64,000 nucleotides of DNA, taken from contig NZ_FOTR01000016.1 in NCBI RefSeq assembly GCF_900114645.1, positions 1-64,000 on the forward strand. Direction: 5' to 3'. Below are positions 16,867-26,081 of the stretch, in pieces. The notes below the pieces were generated by a model. The model was not told the DNA's origin. It did not search any database and was given only the letters and a program-made list of their open reading frames with translations. A program made the position numbers and the translations under genes. The first letter of the stretch is position 1. Every line of letters starts with the position of its first letter. The DNA comes from Gracilibacillus orientalis (lineage in GTDB: Bacteria; Bacillota; Bacilli; Bacillales; Amphibacillaceae).

Positions 16867-16897
16867 AAACCCATTTCTTTTGAAAAAAAATGGGTTT
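16867..16897 (-). terminator. Terminator after thrB
   Basis: AAACCCATTT and AAATGGGTTT arms, followed on the reverse strand by a T-rich run; it lies 40 bp past the thrB stop. Confidence 0.8.
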
Positions 16898-16936
16898 ATC
16901 CTTTCAAACTACTTCATCGAAAAAGTAGCCTGCTCA

Positions 16937-17842
16937 TTATTTTATTTCTTCTCGCATTTTTTCGACGGTTGATCCGGAGTTTTCTACTTGTAGTGGGAGC
17001 CATTGATAATCTGGGTAGTCTGCTCTCCAATTTTTGACCAACGAAAATACTTTTTTATCATCAACAACTGCAATCATCGTTGGTCCCGCCCCACTTAGAA
17101 ATACACCATAAGCACCTTCATTTAAATAGTTATAAAGCTCATCATAATGTGAAATAAGTGCTTTTCTATACGGCTGGTGAAAATGATCTTTTTCCATCAT
17201 TTTACCTAATGTTTCCCAATCACCTTTGCAAATAGCTGCTACACTTACATTAGCTACACTGCTGGCTTGAACGCTTTCCTTAAACGTAAATTCATTTGGT
17301 AATACGGCACGAGCATCCTTTGTTTTCAATTCAAAACTCGGTATCACCGCTACAAAGGTAACACCTTTTATTGGAATTTGAGTGTATGAAACTTTACCAT
17401 CGTAATGGCCGACCACACATCCGCCTAAAAGAGATGGCGCAACATTGTCCGGATGTCCTTCAATATCTGTCGCAATTTGAAGTTTATCTTCATCAGATAA
17501 TTTTAAGCCTAATAACATATTGGCTAATTCAATTCCCGCAATAATTGCTGTTGCACTACTCCCTAAACCTCTTGCGAGTGGGATCTTACTTTTCATTTCA
17601 ACTCGGCAAGTAGGCAGTTGACCTGCTTGCCCAAATTTAGATGCCACATGTTCTGCAATCTCATATACTAAATTGTCTTTCCCAGTTGGAATTCCTGCCA
17701 AATATTCTGAACCAGCTACAAACTCCCATTGATCCGCTTCTGTTACCTCTAATTCTAAATATAAGTTCAGTGCCAAACCAACGGAGTCAAAACCCGCTCC
17801 TAGATTGGATGTACTTGATGGTACTTTGATAGACCAACTCAT
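16937..17842 (-). CDS. thrB: Homoserine kinase
   Basis: 301 residues, a GHMP kinase: N-terminal [20 protein letters not shown] and the ATP-binding loop [12 protein letters not shown] (about residues 88-99), with the C-terminal SGAGPT motif. It phosphorylates homoserine to O-phosphohomoserine for threonine synthase. The start codon overlaps the thrC stop by four bases (ATGA), showing translational coupling. It is the last gene of hom-thrC-thrB. Confidence 0.95.
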   Translation of the reverse strand: MSWSIKVPSSTSNLGAGFDSVGLALNLYLELEVTEADQWEFVAGSEYLAGIPTGKDNLVYEIAEHVASKFGQAGQLPTCRVEMKSKIPLARGLGSSATAIIAGIELANMLLGLKLSDEDKLQIATDIEGHPDNVAPSLLGGCVVGHYDGKVSYTQIPIKGVTFVAVIPSFELKTKDARAVLPNEFTFKESVQASSVANVSVAAICKGDWETLGKMMEKDHFHQPYRKALISHYDELYNYLNEGAYGVFLSGAGPTMIAVVDDKKVFSLVKNWRADYPDYQWLPLQVENSGSTVEKMREEIK

Positions 17843-18900
17843 GCCTTGACACTACCTAAAATTTCATTGATGATTACTTCTTCATCATTTGGCAATACTA
17901 CTGGCTTCACATCACTGTAGTTAATTGCTGTATCCGGGTCTTTTAAGCCATTACCAGTTAAGACTGTAACAATGGTTGATCCTTTTTCTATTTTTCCTTC
18001 TTCTATTTTTTTCAATAAACCTGCCACAGATGCACAAGATGCTGGTTCGGCAAATATTCCTTCATTTTGGGCAATCCATTGATATGCTTCAATCATTTCT
18101 TCATCTGTGATTTCATCGATTTCACCATTGGATTCATCACGTGCATTTACTGCACCTTGCCAGGTTGCAGGATTACCGATACGAATAGCTGTACCTACTG
18201 TTTCAGGGTTCTCAAACACACGATTTTGTACAATCGCTGCCGCACCACTCGCTTCAAATCCCATCATTTTCGGTAGGCCAGTTGACTTCATTTCGTGGTA
18301 TTCTTTGAAACCTTTCCAATATGCTGTAATGTTACCTGCATTTCCGACCGGAATAAATAAATATTCGGGTGCCTTACCTAATGCATCACATACTTCAAAA
18401 GATGCCGTTTTTTGACCCTCAATACGATATGGGTTAACAGAGTTCACAAGTGCTACATCGCCACTCTCTGCTAATTTACGAACATAGCGTAACGCATCGT
18501 CAAAATTACCTTTTATCGAATAAATTTCAGCTCCGTACATTACTGCTTGTGCAAGTTTACCTTGCGCAATTTTACCTTCAGGAATAACAACGATACATTT
18601 TAACCCTGCACGCGCAGCAAAAGCCGCAGCAGATGCCGATGTATTACCGGTAGAAGCACATATAACTGCTTTTGCACCTTCTTCCACAGCTTTCGCCATC
18701 GCCATTACCATGCCCCGGTCTTTAAATGAACCGGTCGGATTTAAACCTTCGAATTTAGCATACACATTAACATCAAATTTTTCTGAGAATTTATCCAATT
18801 TAATTAAAGGTGTATTTCCTTCATGTAAGCTGATTAACGGAGTATTTTCTTCAATCGGTAAATATTCTTTATATTCTTTCAACAGTCCCTGCCATGCCAT
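17839..18900 (-). CDS. thrC: Threonine synthase
   Basis: 353 residues from ATG 18900 ([15 protein letters not shown]), selected because GGGAGGA lies upstream; a longer in-frame extension would overlap hom without its own site. It is a PLP enzyme that turns O-phosphohomoserine into threonine. [10 protein letters not shown] carries the Schiff-base lysine, and [18 protein letters not shown] and the GNGLKD-type C-terminus match the short class of threonine synthases. The spacing to hom is five bases. Confidence 0.95.
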   Translation of the reverse strand: MAWQGLLKEYKEYLPIEENTPLISLHEGNTPLIKLDKFSEKFDVNVYAKFEGLNPTGSFKDRGMVMAMAKAVEEGAKAVICASTGNTSASAAAFAARAGLKCIVVIPEGKIAQGKLAQAVMYGAEIYSIKGNFDDALRYVRKLAESGDVALVNSVNPYRIEGQKTASFEVCDALGKAPEYLFIPVGNAGNITAYWKGFKEYHEMKSTGLPKMMGFEASGAAAIVQNRVFENPETVGTAIRIGNPATWQGAVNARDESNGEIDEITDEEMIEAYQWIAQNEGIFAEPASCASVAGLLKKIEEGKIEKGSTIVTVLTGNGLKDPDTAINYSDVKPVVLPNDEEVIINEILGSVKA

Positions 18901-18905
18901 AACAA

Positions 18906-20198
18906 TTAGTCCTCCCCATCGACGCGATAACAACTGATTATTTCATTAACAACGTCTAGTCCTTTTAGATTTTCTCTACTGTTCAATAATTGCTGTTTAC
19001 TGATTTTGTGAGTAACCATTACTATTTCTGCCATTTTTTCTTTTTCAGATGGTAATTGCAAGATCTTTTGGAAGCTTACTTTTTCATTCGTAAACACGTT
19101 CGTTATGTTTTGGAATGTGCCAGCTTCATCATCCACTTCCATACGAATGAAATATTGCATATACTTTTCATTATTTTCTTTTAATTGTTTTTCATATTGT
19201 GGGATGATATATTCATTCCCAGTAATGCCCAGACGAATATTTTTCACTACATCCATTAAATCTGATACAACGGCAGTTGCAGTTGGCATACTTCCTGCTC
19301 CTGGTCCGTAGAACATCGTTTCCCCTACTGCTTCACCATAGACATATACAGCATTAAACTCATTTTTTACTAGTGCCAATGGATGGTCTTTTGGTAAAAG
19401 GGTCGGCTCCACACTTACTTCTGCTTTTCCATTATGGCTCGATGCAATCCCTATCAATTTAATAGTATACCCTAAACTTGTCGCAAAAGTAATATCTTCT
19501 TGGGAAATGGTTCGAATTCCTGAAACTTCTACATCATCTAAACCAATTTCCATTTTAAAAGCTAAATTTGCAAGCAAAGTCATTTTTCGTGCAGCATCGA
19601 GTCCATCGACATCAGACGTAGGGTCTGCCTCGGCAAAACCAAGTTCTTGTGCCTCTTTTAAAACTGGCTCAAATGCTAATTGTTCATCAGTCATTTTGGT
19701 TAAAATATAGTTTGTCGTCCCATTAACGATTCCCATAATTTTTTGAATACGATCAGATGCCAATCCCTCTGTTAAGGAACGAATAATCGGAATACCACCA
19801 GCAACACTGGCATCATATAAAATATCACAATTATTTTCTTTGGCTAATCGTAATAACTTCTGACCATGAACTGCCATCAAGTCTTTATTAGCTGTAACAA
19901 TATGTTTTTGGTTACGGATTGCTTTTTCTAATAAAAGGTTCGTATCTTCAATGCCACCCATCACTTCGATTATAATATCGAGATCCGGGTTGCTTACTAA
20001 TTCTTCCGGATTATCTGTTAGCCACTCTGGTTGGATTACAACATCACGTTTCTTTTTAATATCATTAACCAGAATTTTTTTTATTTGAATTTCACTACCA
20101 ACTTTATATTTAATTTCATCAGCGTGGTTTTGTAACAGTTTGACAACTCCTGTTCCGACTGTACCTAGACCACATAAACCAACATTAACTTGATTCAT
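18906..20198 (-). CDS. hom: Homoserine dehydrogenase
   Basis: 430 residues from ATG 20198 ([17 protein letters not shown]), with AGGGAGGA upstream; an 28-codon upstream extension has no ribosome binding site. It reduces aspartate semialdehyde to homoserine. It has a Rossmann dinucleotide domain (residues 4-130), the catalytic domain with [32 protein letters not shown], and a C-terminal ACT domain (about 350-425: [19 protein letters not shown]) for threonine feedback. First gene of the threonine operon. No T-box or other leader was recognised in the 110 bp upstream. Confidence 0.95.
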   Translation of the reverse strand: MNQVNVGLCGLGTVGTGVVKLLQNHADEIKYKVGSEIQIKKILVNDIKKKRDVVIQPEWLTDNPEELVSNPDLDIIIEVMGGIEDTNLLLEKAIRNQKHIVTANKDLMAVHGQKLLRLAKENNCDILYDASVAGGIPIIRSLTEGLASDRIQKIMGIVNGTTNYILTKMTDEQLAFEPVLKEAQELGFAEADPTSDVDGLDAARKMTLLANLAFKMEIGLDDVEVSGIRTISQEDITFATSLGYTIKLIGIASSHNGKAEVSVEPTLLPKDHPLALVKNEFNAVYVYGEAVGETMFYGPGAGSMPTATAVVSDLMDVVKNIRLGITGNEYIIPQYEKQLKENNEKYMQYFIRMEVDDEAGTFQNITNVFTNEKVSFQKILQLPSEKEKMAEIVMVTHKISKQQLLNSRENLKGLDVVNEIISCYRVDGED

Positions 20199-20310
20199 AT
20201 AGACGTCCTCCCTTTGTTTGCGTTGCGTGTACATCTGTTTATATATAGTGGACATTATACATGTGAATGCTACCTTTATCAAGACACAATCGTCTAAAAA
20301 TTAAAAAAAA

Positions 20311-20340
20311 TGCACCCCCATCTTTGCAAATGGAAATGCA
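20311..20340 (-). terminator. Terminator after yutH
   Basis: On the reverse strand TGCATTTCCAT and ATGGGGGTGCA pair with three G-T wobbles, followed by TTTTTTTT. It separates yutH from hom. Confidence 0.8.
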
Positions 20341-20354
20341 TCGATTATTATTTT

Positions 20355-21326
20355 CTACACATCTAGTAGCCAATCTAATTGGATACTATTTATTTCTCTC
20401 TCATCAATGCCGATCTGATAAAAAAATGTTCGCAAATTTTCTTCATATACTGATTGATTTTCGATCAATTCTTCCATGTCAGAATAATGATTGGATGTTT
20501 CGCGAATTTGATCCATGAAATCTAATAAATGAATAGGAAAAATCAATCGTGCATATAATAGTTTCCATCCAAATATTGATATCGGCATATTCGATACATA
20601 CCCTTGTAGAAATTGTTGGCATCCCTGAGAGGATAGTCCATCCGGTGTTAGCATGTACTGTCGTAACTTTTCTGCTATATCACGTACTGGATGATCATAT
20701 ACAAATTGATTACTCCAAATAAATACATCATTCATATCATGGTGATAACGTCCAAAAGTAATCGATGGCTGATCACTTTCATTAAATTGTGATTCTTGTT
20801 CGACAATATGCATGTATTGGATTGCATTTTCTGCTAAACCAATTATATAGGGAAACATATTAACAAATCCTCGAATAAAGGGAGACGCCGGTCGCTGTTG
20901 GTATAATTGCTTATATAAGGCCTCATACTGATCTATCTTGGAAGTCCATAGCTCATTCCATTTTCCATAACTGTTCATCGTACTCGGCTGATATGGATAG
21001 TCAAAACCAATTTGGTGAAAGCCAGATAGTTTAGCGGCTTCTTCACGGTGGTTATCCGTGTATATCGCATAACACAACAAATATTTTTCTTTACCAATTG
21101 ACGTAAGGAATTGATTGTGTACATTTGGTATCGGACATGTAACATTCGTCCATCCTTGTTGATGATAATGGGTAGCAATAGTATATAATTCTAAGGCAAA
21201 CCTTTCAGTTATTGAAGTAGGGATGATAAAATAATAATAGGCTTGGTCAGCAAATGTTAAGTATGGCTGGTCAGAGACTTGTTTAGTTGGCACCTGAATT
21301 GGGTAATGTAAGAATATTGGATGCAA
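20355..21326 (-). CDS. yutH: Spore-coat-associated CotS/kinase-like protein YutH
   Basis: 323 residues. Sequence and position (next to hom, divergent from yutG) match YutH, a spore-coat-associated protein of the CotS/CotI family, which has a diverged aminoglycoside-phosphotransferase-like kinase fold. The usual HxD catalytic motif is hard to see; SITFGRYHHDMNDVFIWSN is the likely remnant of the HGDxxxxN loop, suggesting weak or absent kinase activity. It is expected to be made in the mother cell during sporulation. The family match is firm; enzymatic activity is uncertain. Confidence 0.8.
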   Translation of the reverse strand: MHPIFLHYPIQVPTKQVSDQPYLTFADQAYYYFIIPTSITERFALELYTIATHYHQQGWTNVTCPIPNVHNQFLTSIGKEKYLLCYAIYTDNHREEAAKLSGFHQIGFDYPYQPSTMNSYGKWNELWTSKIDQYEALYKQLYQQRPASPFIRGFVNMFPYIIGLAENAIQYMHIVEQESQFNESDQPSITFGRYHHDMNDVFIWSNQFVYDHPVRDIAEKLRQYMLTPDGLSSQGCQQFLQGYVSNMPISIFGWKLLYARLIFPIHLLDFMDQIRETSNHYSDMEELIENQSVYEENLRTFFYQIGIDEREINSIQLDWLLDV

Positions 21327-21406
21327 TGTATTTTCCCCCTTAATGTTTATATATTAAACTATATGTATACCGTGAAATGAAAATGATGAATATAGGATGT
21401 GATCAA

Positions 21407-21916
21407 ATGTCAAACGAACGAGAACAAACCGAATTAGAACTAAAAGCAAGACAATGGTTAACAGATCGAGGTGTGCAATTAGACGATATCGCTGAATTAG
21501 TCTATTTTTTACAAAATAAATATCAGGATGAACTAACTTTAGAGCGTTGTTATGAAAATGTAGACCGGGTATTAAGGAAGCGTGAAGTGCAAAATGCGGT
21601 TATTACTGGTATTCAACTTGATGTTTTAGCTGAAGAAAATAAATTGGAGTCCCCTCTTCAGGAAATATTGGAAACAGATGAGAGCTTGTACGGTATTGAT
21701 GAAGTAATTGCACTGTCAATTGTCAATGTGTATGGCTCGATCGGATTTACCAATTATGGATACATCGACAAGGTAAAGCCCGGTATCTTGGAGAAATTAA
21801 ATGATAAATCTCAAGGTTGCCATACTTTCTTAGATGATATCGTCGGAGCGATCGCTGCCGCAGCATCATCACGATTAGCACACAGCGCAGCTAATGAATC
21901 GATAGAAGATGAATAA
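21407..21916 (+). CDS. yutG: PgpA-related protein YutG
   Basis: 169 residues from ATG 21407 (MSNEREQTELELKARQWL); GGATGTGA precedes it. It matches the phosphatidylglycerophosphatase A-related YutG family: LTDRGVQLDDIAELVYFLQ, SIVNVYGSIGFTNYGYIDK and the C-terminal HTFLDDIVGAIAAAASSRLA. Unlike membrane-bound PgpA it is soluble-looking. PgpA removes phosphate from phosphatidylglycerophosphate; whether YutG does so is not established. It is monocistronic and divergent from yutH. Confidence 0.88.
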   Translation: MSNEREQTELELKARQWLTDRGVQLDDIAELVYFLQNKYQDELTLERCYENVDRVLRKREVQNAVITGIQLDVLAEENKLESPLQEILETDESLYGIDEVIALSIVNVYGSIGFTNYGYIDKVKPGILEKLNDKSQGCHTFLDDIVGAIAAAASSRLAHSAANESIEDE

Positions 21917-22048
21917 AAAGGACTGATAAAATTTCAAAGAAAAACCGGGAAGCCCACCCGCCCCTTTCGTTTATAAACCAGAATAATGTACGCTAACCAA
22001 GTTAGAAACGATGAAATGTTTTCATCTGCTACGGCAACCGCTTCGGCT

Positions 22049-22155
22049 GACCGTTTCGCTTTCCGGGGGCATGCTCTTCAGCTAACTTTGAAAAGAAAAA
22101 CGCTTTTCAAAGTGGATCTTCAGATCACGCTAATTCCCCAGGAGTCGAAACGGTC
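22049..22155 (-). repeat. Palindromic intergenic element, copy A
   Basis: A 107-nt element. Outer stem GACCGTTTCG (22049-22058) with CGAAACGGTC (22146-22155); central stem ACTTTGAAAAG (22085-22095) with CTTTTCAAAGT (22103-22113). Read on the reverse strand it has the conserved boxes GACTCCTG, CTGAAGATCCA, TTAGCTGA and CGGAAAGCGAA shared with copies B and D. It contains no gene. It faces copy B. Confidence 0.8.
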
Positions 22156-22302
22156 GGCCTACGCTATTGTTATGTTCTACAACTTATTATATAGAATCAT
22201 TTTTGCGTTTACTGCATCATGTAGACCTCTATTTTTTTCTATCGCTATAAAAAGCCAAAATATTTGCTGTCACCATAGGTGTAGAGCCTATCTTAAAGCG
22301 TA

Positions 22303-22423
22303 GGAAAAATGCGAAGACTCCAGCGGGATTAGCATGAGCTGAAGATCCATTTTTTTAAATAAAATTCATTTTATTTAAAAAAATTAGCTGAGGCCATGCC
22401 CGCGGGAAGCGAAGCATTTTTCC
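22303..22423 (+). repeat. Palindromic intergenic element, copy B
   Basis: A 121-nt element in the opposite orientation to A. Outer stem GGAAAAATGC (22303-22312) with GCATTTTTCC (22414-22423); central stem of 16 bp at 22350-22365 with 22368-22383. The conserved boxes (GACTCC, CTGAAGATCCA, TTAGCTGAGG, GGGAAGCGAA) match A and D, but both stems have wholly different sequences that still pair. Confidence 0.8.
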
Positions 22424-22503
22424 GGAGCTGTGCCCAGCACTCTATACATTTCAAAACACTTTTTATTTATGTCGCTAGGATTTTATACTTTCCTTGCTAA
22501 TAA

Positions 22504-22556
22504 GAAAAAAGTATACCTCTTTTTCGATGTATAATCGAAAGGAGGTATACTTTTTT
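22504..22556 (-). terminator. Terminator of the molybdenum-cofactor operon
   Basis: A long hairpin of about 22 bp with arms AAGTATACCTC and GAGGTATACTT extended by TTTTCGAT/ATCGAAA, followed on the reverse strand by TTTTTT; 17 bp past the DUF454 stop. Confidence 0.9.
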
Positions 22557-22572
22557 CCAAGTTCTTTCTCAA

Positions 22573-22974
22573 TCAATATTTCATTATTTCTGAACTCTTA
22601 TTTATCACTTTTAAAAGAGGTGAAGTAAAAATAAAGATTGTCACAAATATAGCAATCCCAAACATAAAGACCTTCACAAGGAATAGCGGTATAACTGTAA
22701 GAGTGAATAAAACACTAGTCCAAACAGTCAGGACCGCAAAAATTTTTATTCGGATCGGCACACCTTTTCCACTGTTATAATCTGCTATGTAATGGCCAAA
22801 GTACTTGTTCGTCACAAGCCAATTATACAATCGCGGAGATGATTTACCATAACAAAAACCTGCTAGTAGCACTAATGGTGTTGTTGGCAAAATGGGTACG
22901 ATGATACCTATTAAGCCAGTAACAAGACTAAGACTACCTGCTATTATCCAAAGTGCCCTTTTGATGTTCCACAT
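22573..22974 (-). CDS. YbaN/DUF454 membrane protein
   Basis: 133 residues from ATG 22974 (MWNIKRALWIIAGSLSLVTG), preceded by GGAGAGTGAGC. It fits the DUF454/YbaN family of small inner-membrane proteins: IVPILPTTPLVLLAGFCYGK near the N-terminus, a cytoplasmic loop, and two more membrane helices. No function is known. It overlaps the mobA stop by 41 bases and ends the Moco operon, so it may be co-expressed with it by accident or have a linked role. Confidence 0.82.
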   Translation of the reverse strand: MWNIKRALWIIAGSLSLVTGLIGIIVPILPTTPLVLLAGFCYGKSSPRLYNWLVTNKYFGHYIADYNSGKGVPIRIKIFAVLTVWTSVLFTLTVIPLFLVKVFMFGIAIFVTIFIFTSPLLKVINKSSEIMKY

Positions 22975-23575
22975 TTTGCTCACTCTCCATCTTATCTCCC
23001 ACATACCTTTGATAATCTTCCTGCGTATTAATATTAATAAAATACTTCTCATCTTCAGAGTGAAAATCGACGTATGTCACGGTTAATTTTTTTAATAATT
23101 GATGCATTGATCGCTTTTCAGCCAATAATTGTCGTTCCATCACTTGCATTGCATCCAGCTTATACAGGGCAACTAACGGCTGTACTCTTGCATTTACTCG
23201 AGGAACAATCGCATCGACATTAGCATCAATATAGGTGATTAATTTCTTTAAAATGGATTGCTCCATTAGTGGTGTATCGACTGGTAAGACGAGATACCAC
23301 TTAGCTGCACCTTCTTCCATCATCGCAGAATAAATCCCTGCTAAAGGTCCTTTTCCTTTAAAAGGTGCATGATCTGTTATAACCTTAATATTTTCGGACT
23401 CTAGTTGTAAAGGTTGATTGTCACGTATCACTAAAAAAGTGTTATCTACACAAGCTAACATTACTTCTAATGCATTCTCGTAAAATAAATTTCCCTTATA
23501 GGAAGCAAATGCTTTATCCCTCTTAAACCTAGATGATTTACCCCCAGTTAACACGATACCTGTTATTATTTCCAC
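22934..23575 (-). CDS. mobA: Molybdenum cofactor guanylyltransferase
   Basis: 213 residues. MobA links GMP to Mo-molybdopterin. The N-terminal nucleotide-binding motif LTGGKSSRFKRDKA (10-23), the PFKGKGPLAGIYSAM loop and LPVDTPLM (metal-binding Asp) are all present. About 15 residues longer at the C-terminus than the domain needs; that tail (ESEQNVEHQKGTLDNSR) overlaps the next gene. It is in the moaA-to-DUF454 operon. Confidence 0.93.
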   Translation of the reverse strand: MEIITGIVLTGGKSSRFKRDKAFASYKGNLFYENALEVMLACVDNTFLVIRDNQPLQLESENIKVITDHAPFKGKGPLAGIYSAMMEEGAAKWYLVLPVDTPLMEQSILKKLITYIDANVDAIVPRVNARVQPLVALYKLDAMQVMERQLLAEKRSMHQLLKKLTVTYVDFHSEDEKYFININTQEDYQRYVGDKMESEQNVEHQKGTLDNSR

Positions 23576-23644
23576 TGCTTCTACACCTCAAAAGTCAGAG
23601 TTTCTTCACGTTTTTTTGCTCATCACTTAGACTGCTTCCATTGT

Positions 23645-24121
23645 TTACAAGAAGGGTTTTATCTTTTCAAATTCGAACTCATGCCAGTTGGCTTCCACTA
23701 TATTAAATAATTGCTCTGCATTTTCCTGATATATATATTTCACGTTTTCTACTTTTTCTAATAGTGGGTCCTCTTTACTATATAATAAAGCGATTTTTGG
23801 TAGAGGGACCTGCTTATATCCTTCAATAATCACAACATCGATATTCATCGATTGATAGAATAACAAAAGTGATTGTAGAGGAAGTTTCTTTTTATCTGCA
23901 GTAATTAAGAGCTGATTCTCTCCTACAACCGTAGTTACCTTTGCACCTTGGTTAAAATGCTGATAACCGTCTGTTTCTTGTACTTGATCTGGCTCACCAC
24001 CATGACCGTGGTGCTTAATGGTAGCAACCTGATAATTCTTTTTTGTTAAGTATTCAATCCATTGAGAAATAAATGTTGTCTTTCCACTATTTTTATAGCC
24101 AACCACTTGAACAACATACAT
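23645..24121 (-). CDS. mobB: Molybdopterin-guanine dinucleotide biosynthesis adaptor
   Basis: 158 residues, P-loop GTP-binding protein: Walker A GYKNSGKTT (8-16), ATIKHHGHGGEPD and VVIIEGYKQVPLPKI. MobB binds GTP and is thought to feed it to MobA. ATG 24121 starts two bases after the moaD stop, consistent with tight coupling. Confidence 0.92.
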   Translation of the reverse strand: MYVVQVVGYKNSGKTTFISQWIEYLTKKNYQVATIKHHGHGGEPDQVQETDGYQHFNQGAKVTTVVGENQLLITADKKKLPLQSLLLFYQSMNIDVVIIEGYKQVPLPKIALLYSKEDPLLEKVENVKYIYQENAEQLFNIVEANWHEFEFEKIKPFL

Positions 24122-24123
24122 AT

Positions 24124-24357
24124 TTAACCACCACTAACAGGGGGAATAATAGCTACTGTGTCCCCGGTTTGAATGATGTCACCATCTAAGGCATATTCTT
24201 CATTAACTGCAACCATCGATTCTTTTACCTGACTCAAATGAAATTGAGATTGTAATTTTTCCTTTATCTCCTTGACTGTGATTTCTTTTATATCTAAAAG
24301 GATTTTATCTTTACCAGCTTCCTCTTGTAATTGGGCAAATAATAAAACTTCAATCAT
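24124..24357 (-). CDS. moaD: Molybdopterin synthase small subunit
   Basis: 77 residues from ATG 24357 (MIEVLLFAQLQEEAG); AAAGGA lies eight bases upstream, whereas the earlier ATG at 24366 is adjacent to it. Ubiquitin-like fold ending in the required Gly-Gly (PPVSGG), which is adenylated by MoeB and converted to thiocarboxylate to supply sulfur for molybdopterin. It overlaps the end of moaE. Confidence 0.93.
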   Translation of the reverse strand: MIEVLLFAQLQEEAGKDKILLDIKEITVKEIKEKLQSQFHLSQVKESMVAVNEEYALDGDIIQTGDTVAIIPPVSGG

Positions 24358-24826
24358 TGTCTTCATCCTTTATCTCTGGTTTCCCCGTTGGATACGGAAC
24401 ATTTTCCTTTTGATCACCGATCCATGCTTCCCCATCTTCCCACTGTTCCTTCTTCCAAATCGGAACTATTTGTTTAATTCGTTCAATGGCATATTCATTC
24501 GCTTGATATGCTGGTTTACGGTGAGGTGAGGAAACAGCAATCACTACGGCAATTGCTGAGATATCAAGTGAGCCAATCCGGTGTGTAATAGCCACTTTTG
24601 TATCTGGCCATCTTTCATTAATTTCCTTGCCAATCTGAGCAAGCATCTTTTCTGCCATCGGTTTATATGCCTGATATTCTAGATATATCGTCTTTTTTTT
24701 ACCTGTGATTTCACGAACAGTACCGATAAAGGTTGTAATCGCACCAGCATTACGATCTTCTACCTTTTTTATTAGTGAATCAACGGAAATGGGATCTTCT
24801 ACAACTTCAAACAATTTGTCTCTCAT
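24350..24826 (-). CDS. moaE: Molybdopterin synthase catalytic subunit
   Basis: 158 residues from the second ATG (24826), seven bases after AGGAG. MoaE with MoaD converts cyclic pyranopterin monophosphate to molybdopterin. Motifs: GAITTFIGTVRE, AYKPMAEKML, THRIGSLDISAIAVVIAVSS PHR region, and KPAYQANEYAIERIKQIVPI with the catalytic lysines, then KKE. Length is normal. Confidence 0.94.
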   Translation of the reverse strand: MRDKLFEVVEDPISVDSLIKKVEDRNAGAITTFIGTVREITGKKKTIYLEYQAYKPMAEKMLAQIGKEINERWPDTKVAITHRIGSLDISAIAVVIAVSSPHRKPAYQANEYAIERIKQIVPIWKKEQWEDGEAWIGDQKENVPYPTGKPEIKDEDND

Positions 24827-24828
24827 TC

Positions 24829-26070
24829 TCATTCTCCTAACAAATGAATCGTTACTTTGTCCCCTTGTTTATATCCTTCCGTACCACCAGGTAATTGGAT
24901 CAAACAGTTGGCCATTGCCAAGCTGTGCACCATATTTGATTTGTCCTTACCTGCCGGTTCTGTAACTAGCTGACCATTTTTAAATTCGTAACGGCCTCGA
25001 ATAAAACGATCAAAGGGATTTACTTTTGAAAAATCAACTGCTAATGTTGCTTGTTCTTGCTGTATCCCAATTGTTTCTTTAGCTAAAAAGGAATCAATAA
25101 TTGGTCTTGTAAACAGTTCAAACCCGACATAACATGCCGAAGGATTACCGGATAATCCAAATAACAAGGTATCATTAACAGCTGCAACTGTGGTGACACT
25201 CCCTGGCCGCATCGCTACTTTATTAAACAGAACATCAGCACCTAATTCTTGATATATCTCTGGCAATAAATCAAAATCACCTACGGATACACCACCAGTT
25301 GTAATTAGAAAATCAACTTCCTTCATCACTTCCGAAATCTTTTCAAGACTTTCTTCTAGATTATCTGTTAATGCACCATAATATTGCGGAATTGCTCCTG
25401 CTCTTTGTAATTGACCAATCATCATATAAGCATTACTATTACGGATTTTTCCTGGCTCCAGCGGCTGATCTATTTCCAACAATTCACTTCCTGTTGCAAT
25501 TACACCAATTACCGGTTTCTTAGCTACAGGTACTTGCGCATAACCAAATGTTGCTAATAATGCAATGATGCCAGGGTTTATTACTGTTCCTTTATTCACT
25601 AATGCTGTCCCATTTTTAACATCTTCTCCTTTGAATGATATATTCTGCTGATGTTGAAGTTGCTTTCTAATCGATACAAAGGATTTTCCGCTTTCTTCAA
25701 AGGTGGTAGTATCTTCTAACATAATAATTGCATCGGCTCCATCTGGAATCGGAGCACCTGTCATAATACGAACCGCTTGATTTTTTTCTAACTTTTTATG
25801 ATAGACACTGCCTGCACCAATATGACCGACAACCGACAAAATTTTCGGGGTATTCTTCATTACTTCTGTCGTATCTTCTGAGCGAAGCGCATATCCATCA
25901 TATGGTGAACGGTCAAACGACGGCACATCATGATCCGCTATTAAATCTTCCGCTAATACACGACTACGAGCCTCCGTTAATTCAATATACTCCGTTTCAC
26001 CTTTTTTACAATACTTAGTAACTTGTTTAATTGCTTCTACAACCGGAATTGGGTTACGTTCATTTAACAT
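24829..26070 (-). CDS. moeA: Molybdopterin molybdotransferase
   Basis: 413 residues, inserts molybdate into adenylated molybdopterin. The four-domain MoeA pattern is visible: DVPSFDRSPYDGYALRSED near residue 50, RIMTGAPIPDGADAIIMLED, the GVIATGSELLE nucleotide-binding domain with TTGGVSVGDFDLLPE, and LFGLSGNPSACYVGFELF. The stop overlaps the moaE ribosome binding site. It has full length. Confidence 0.95.
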   Translation of the reverse strand: MLNERNPIPVVEAIKQVTKYCKKGETEYIELTEARSRVLAEDLIADHDVPSFDRSPYDGYALRSEDTTEVMKNTPKILSVVGHIGAGSVYHKKLEKNQAVRIMTGAPIPDGADAIIMLEDTTTFEESGKSFVSIRKQLQHQQNISFKGEDVKNGTALVNKGTVINPGIIALLATFGYAQVPVAKKPVIGVIATGSELLEIDQPLEPGKIRNSNAYMMIGQLQRAGAIPQYYGALTDNLEESLEKISEVMKEVDFLITTGGVSVGDFDLLPEIYQELGADVLFNKVAMRPGSVTTVAAVNDTLLFGLSGNPSACYVGFELFTRPIIDSFLAKETIGIQQEQATLAVDFSKVNPFDRFIRGRYEFKNGQLVTEPAGKDKSNMVHSLAMANCLIQLPGGTEGYKQGDKVTIHLLGE

Positions 26071-26081
26071 TGATCATGCTC

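Noticed and set aside
20199-20310. T-box or threonine leader before hom
   Set aside because: No T-box consensus or antiterminator-like structure; the only hairpin is the yutH terminator.
21986-22303. 105-codon forward frame
   Set aside because: It lies across palindromic element A; the codons are forced by the repeat.
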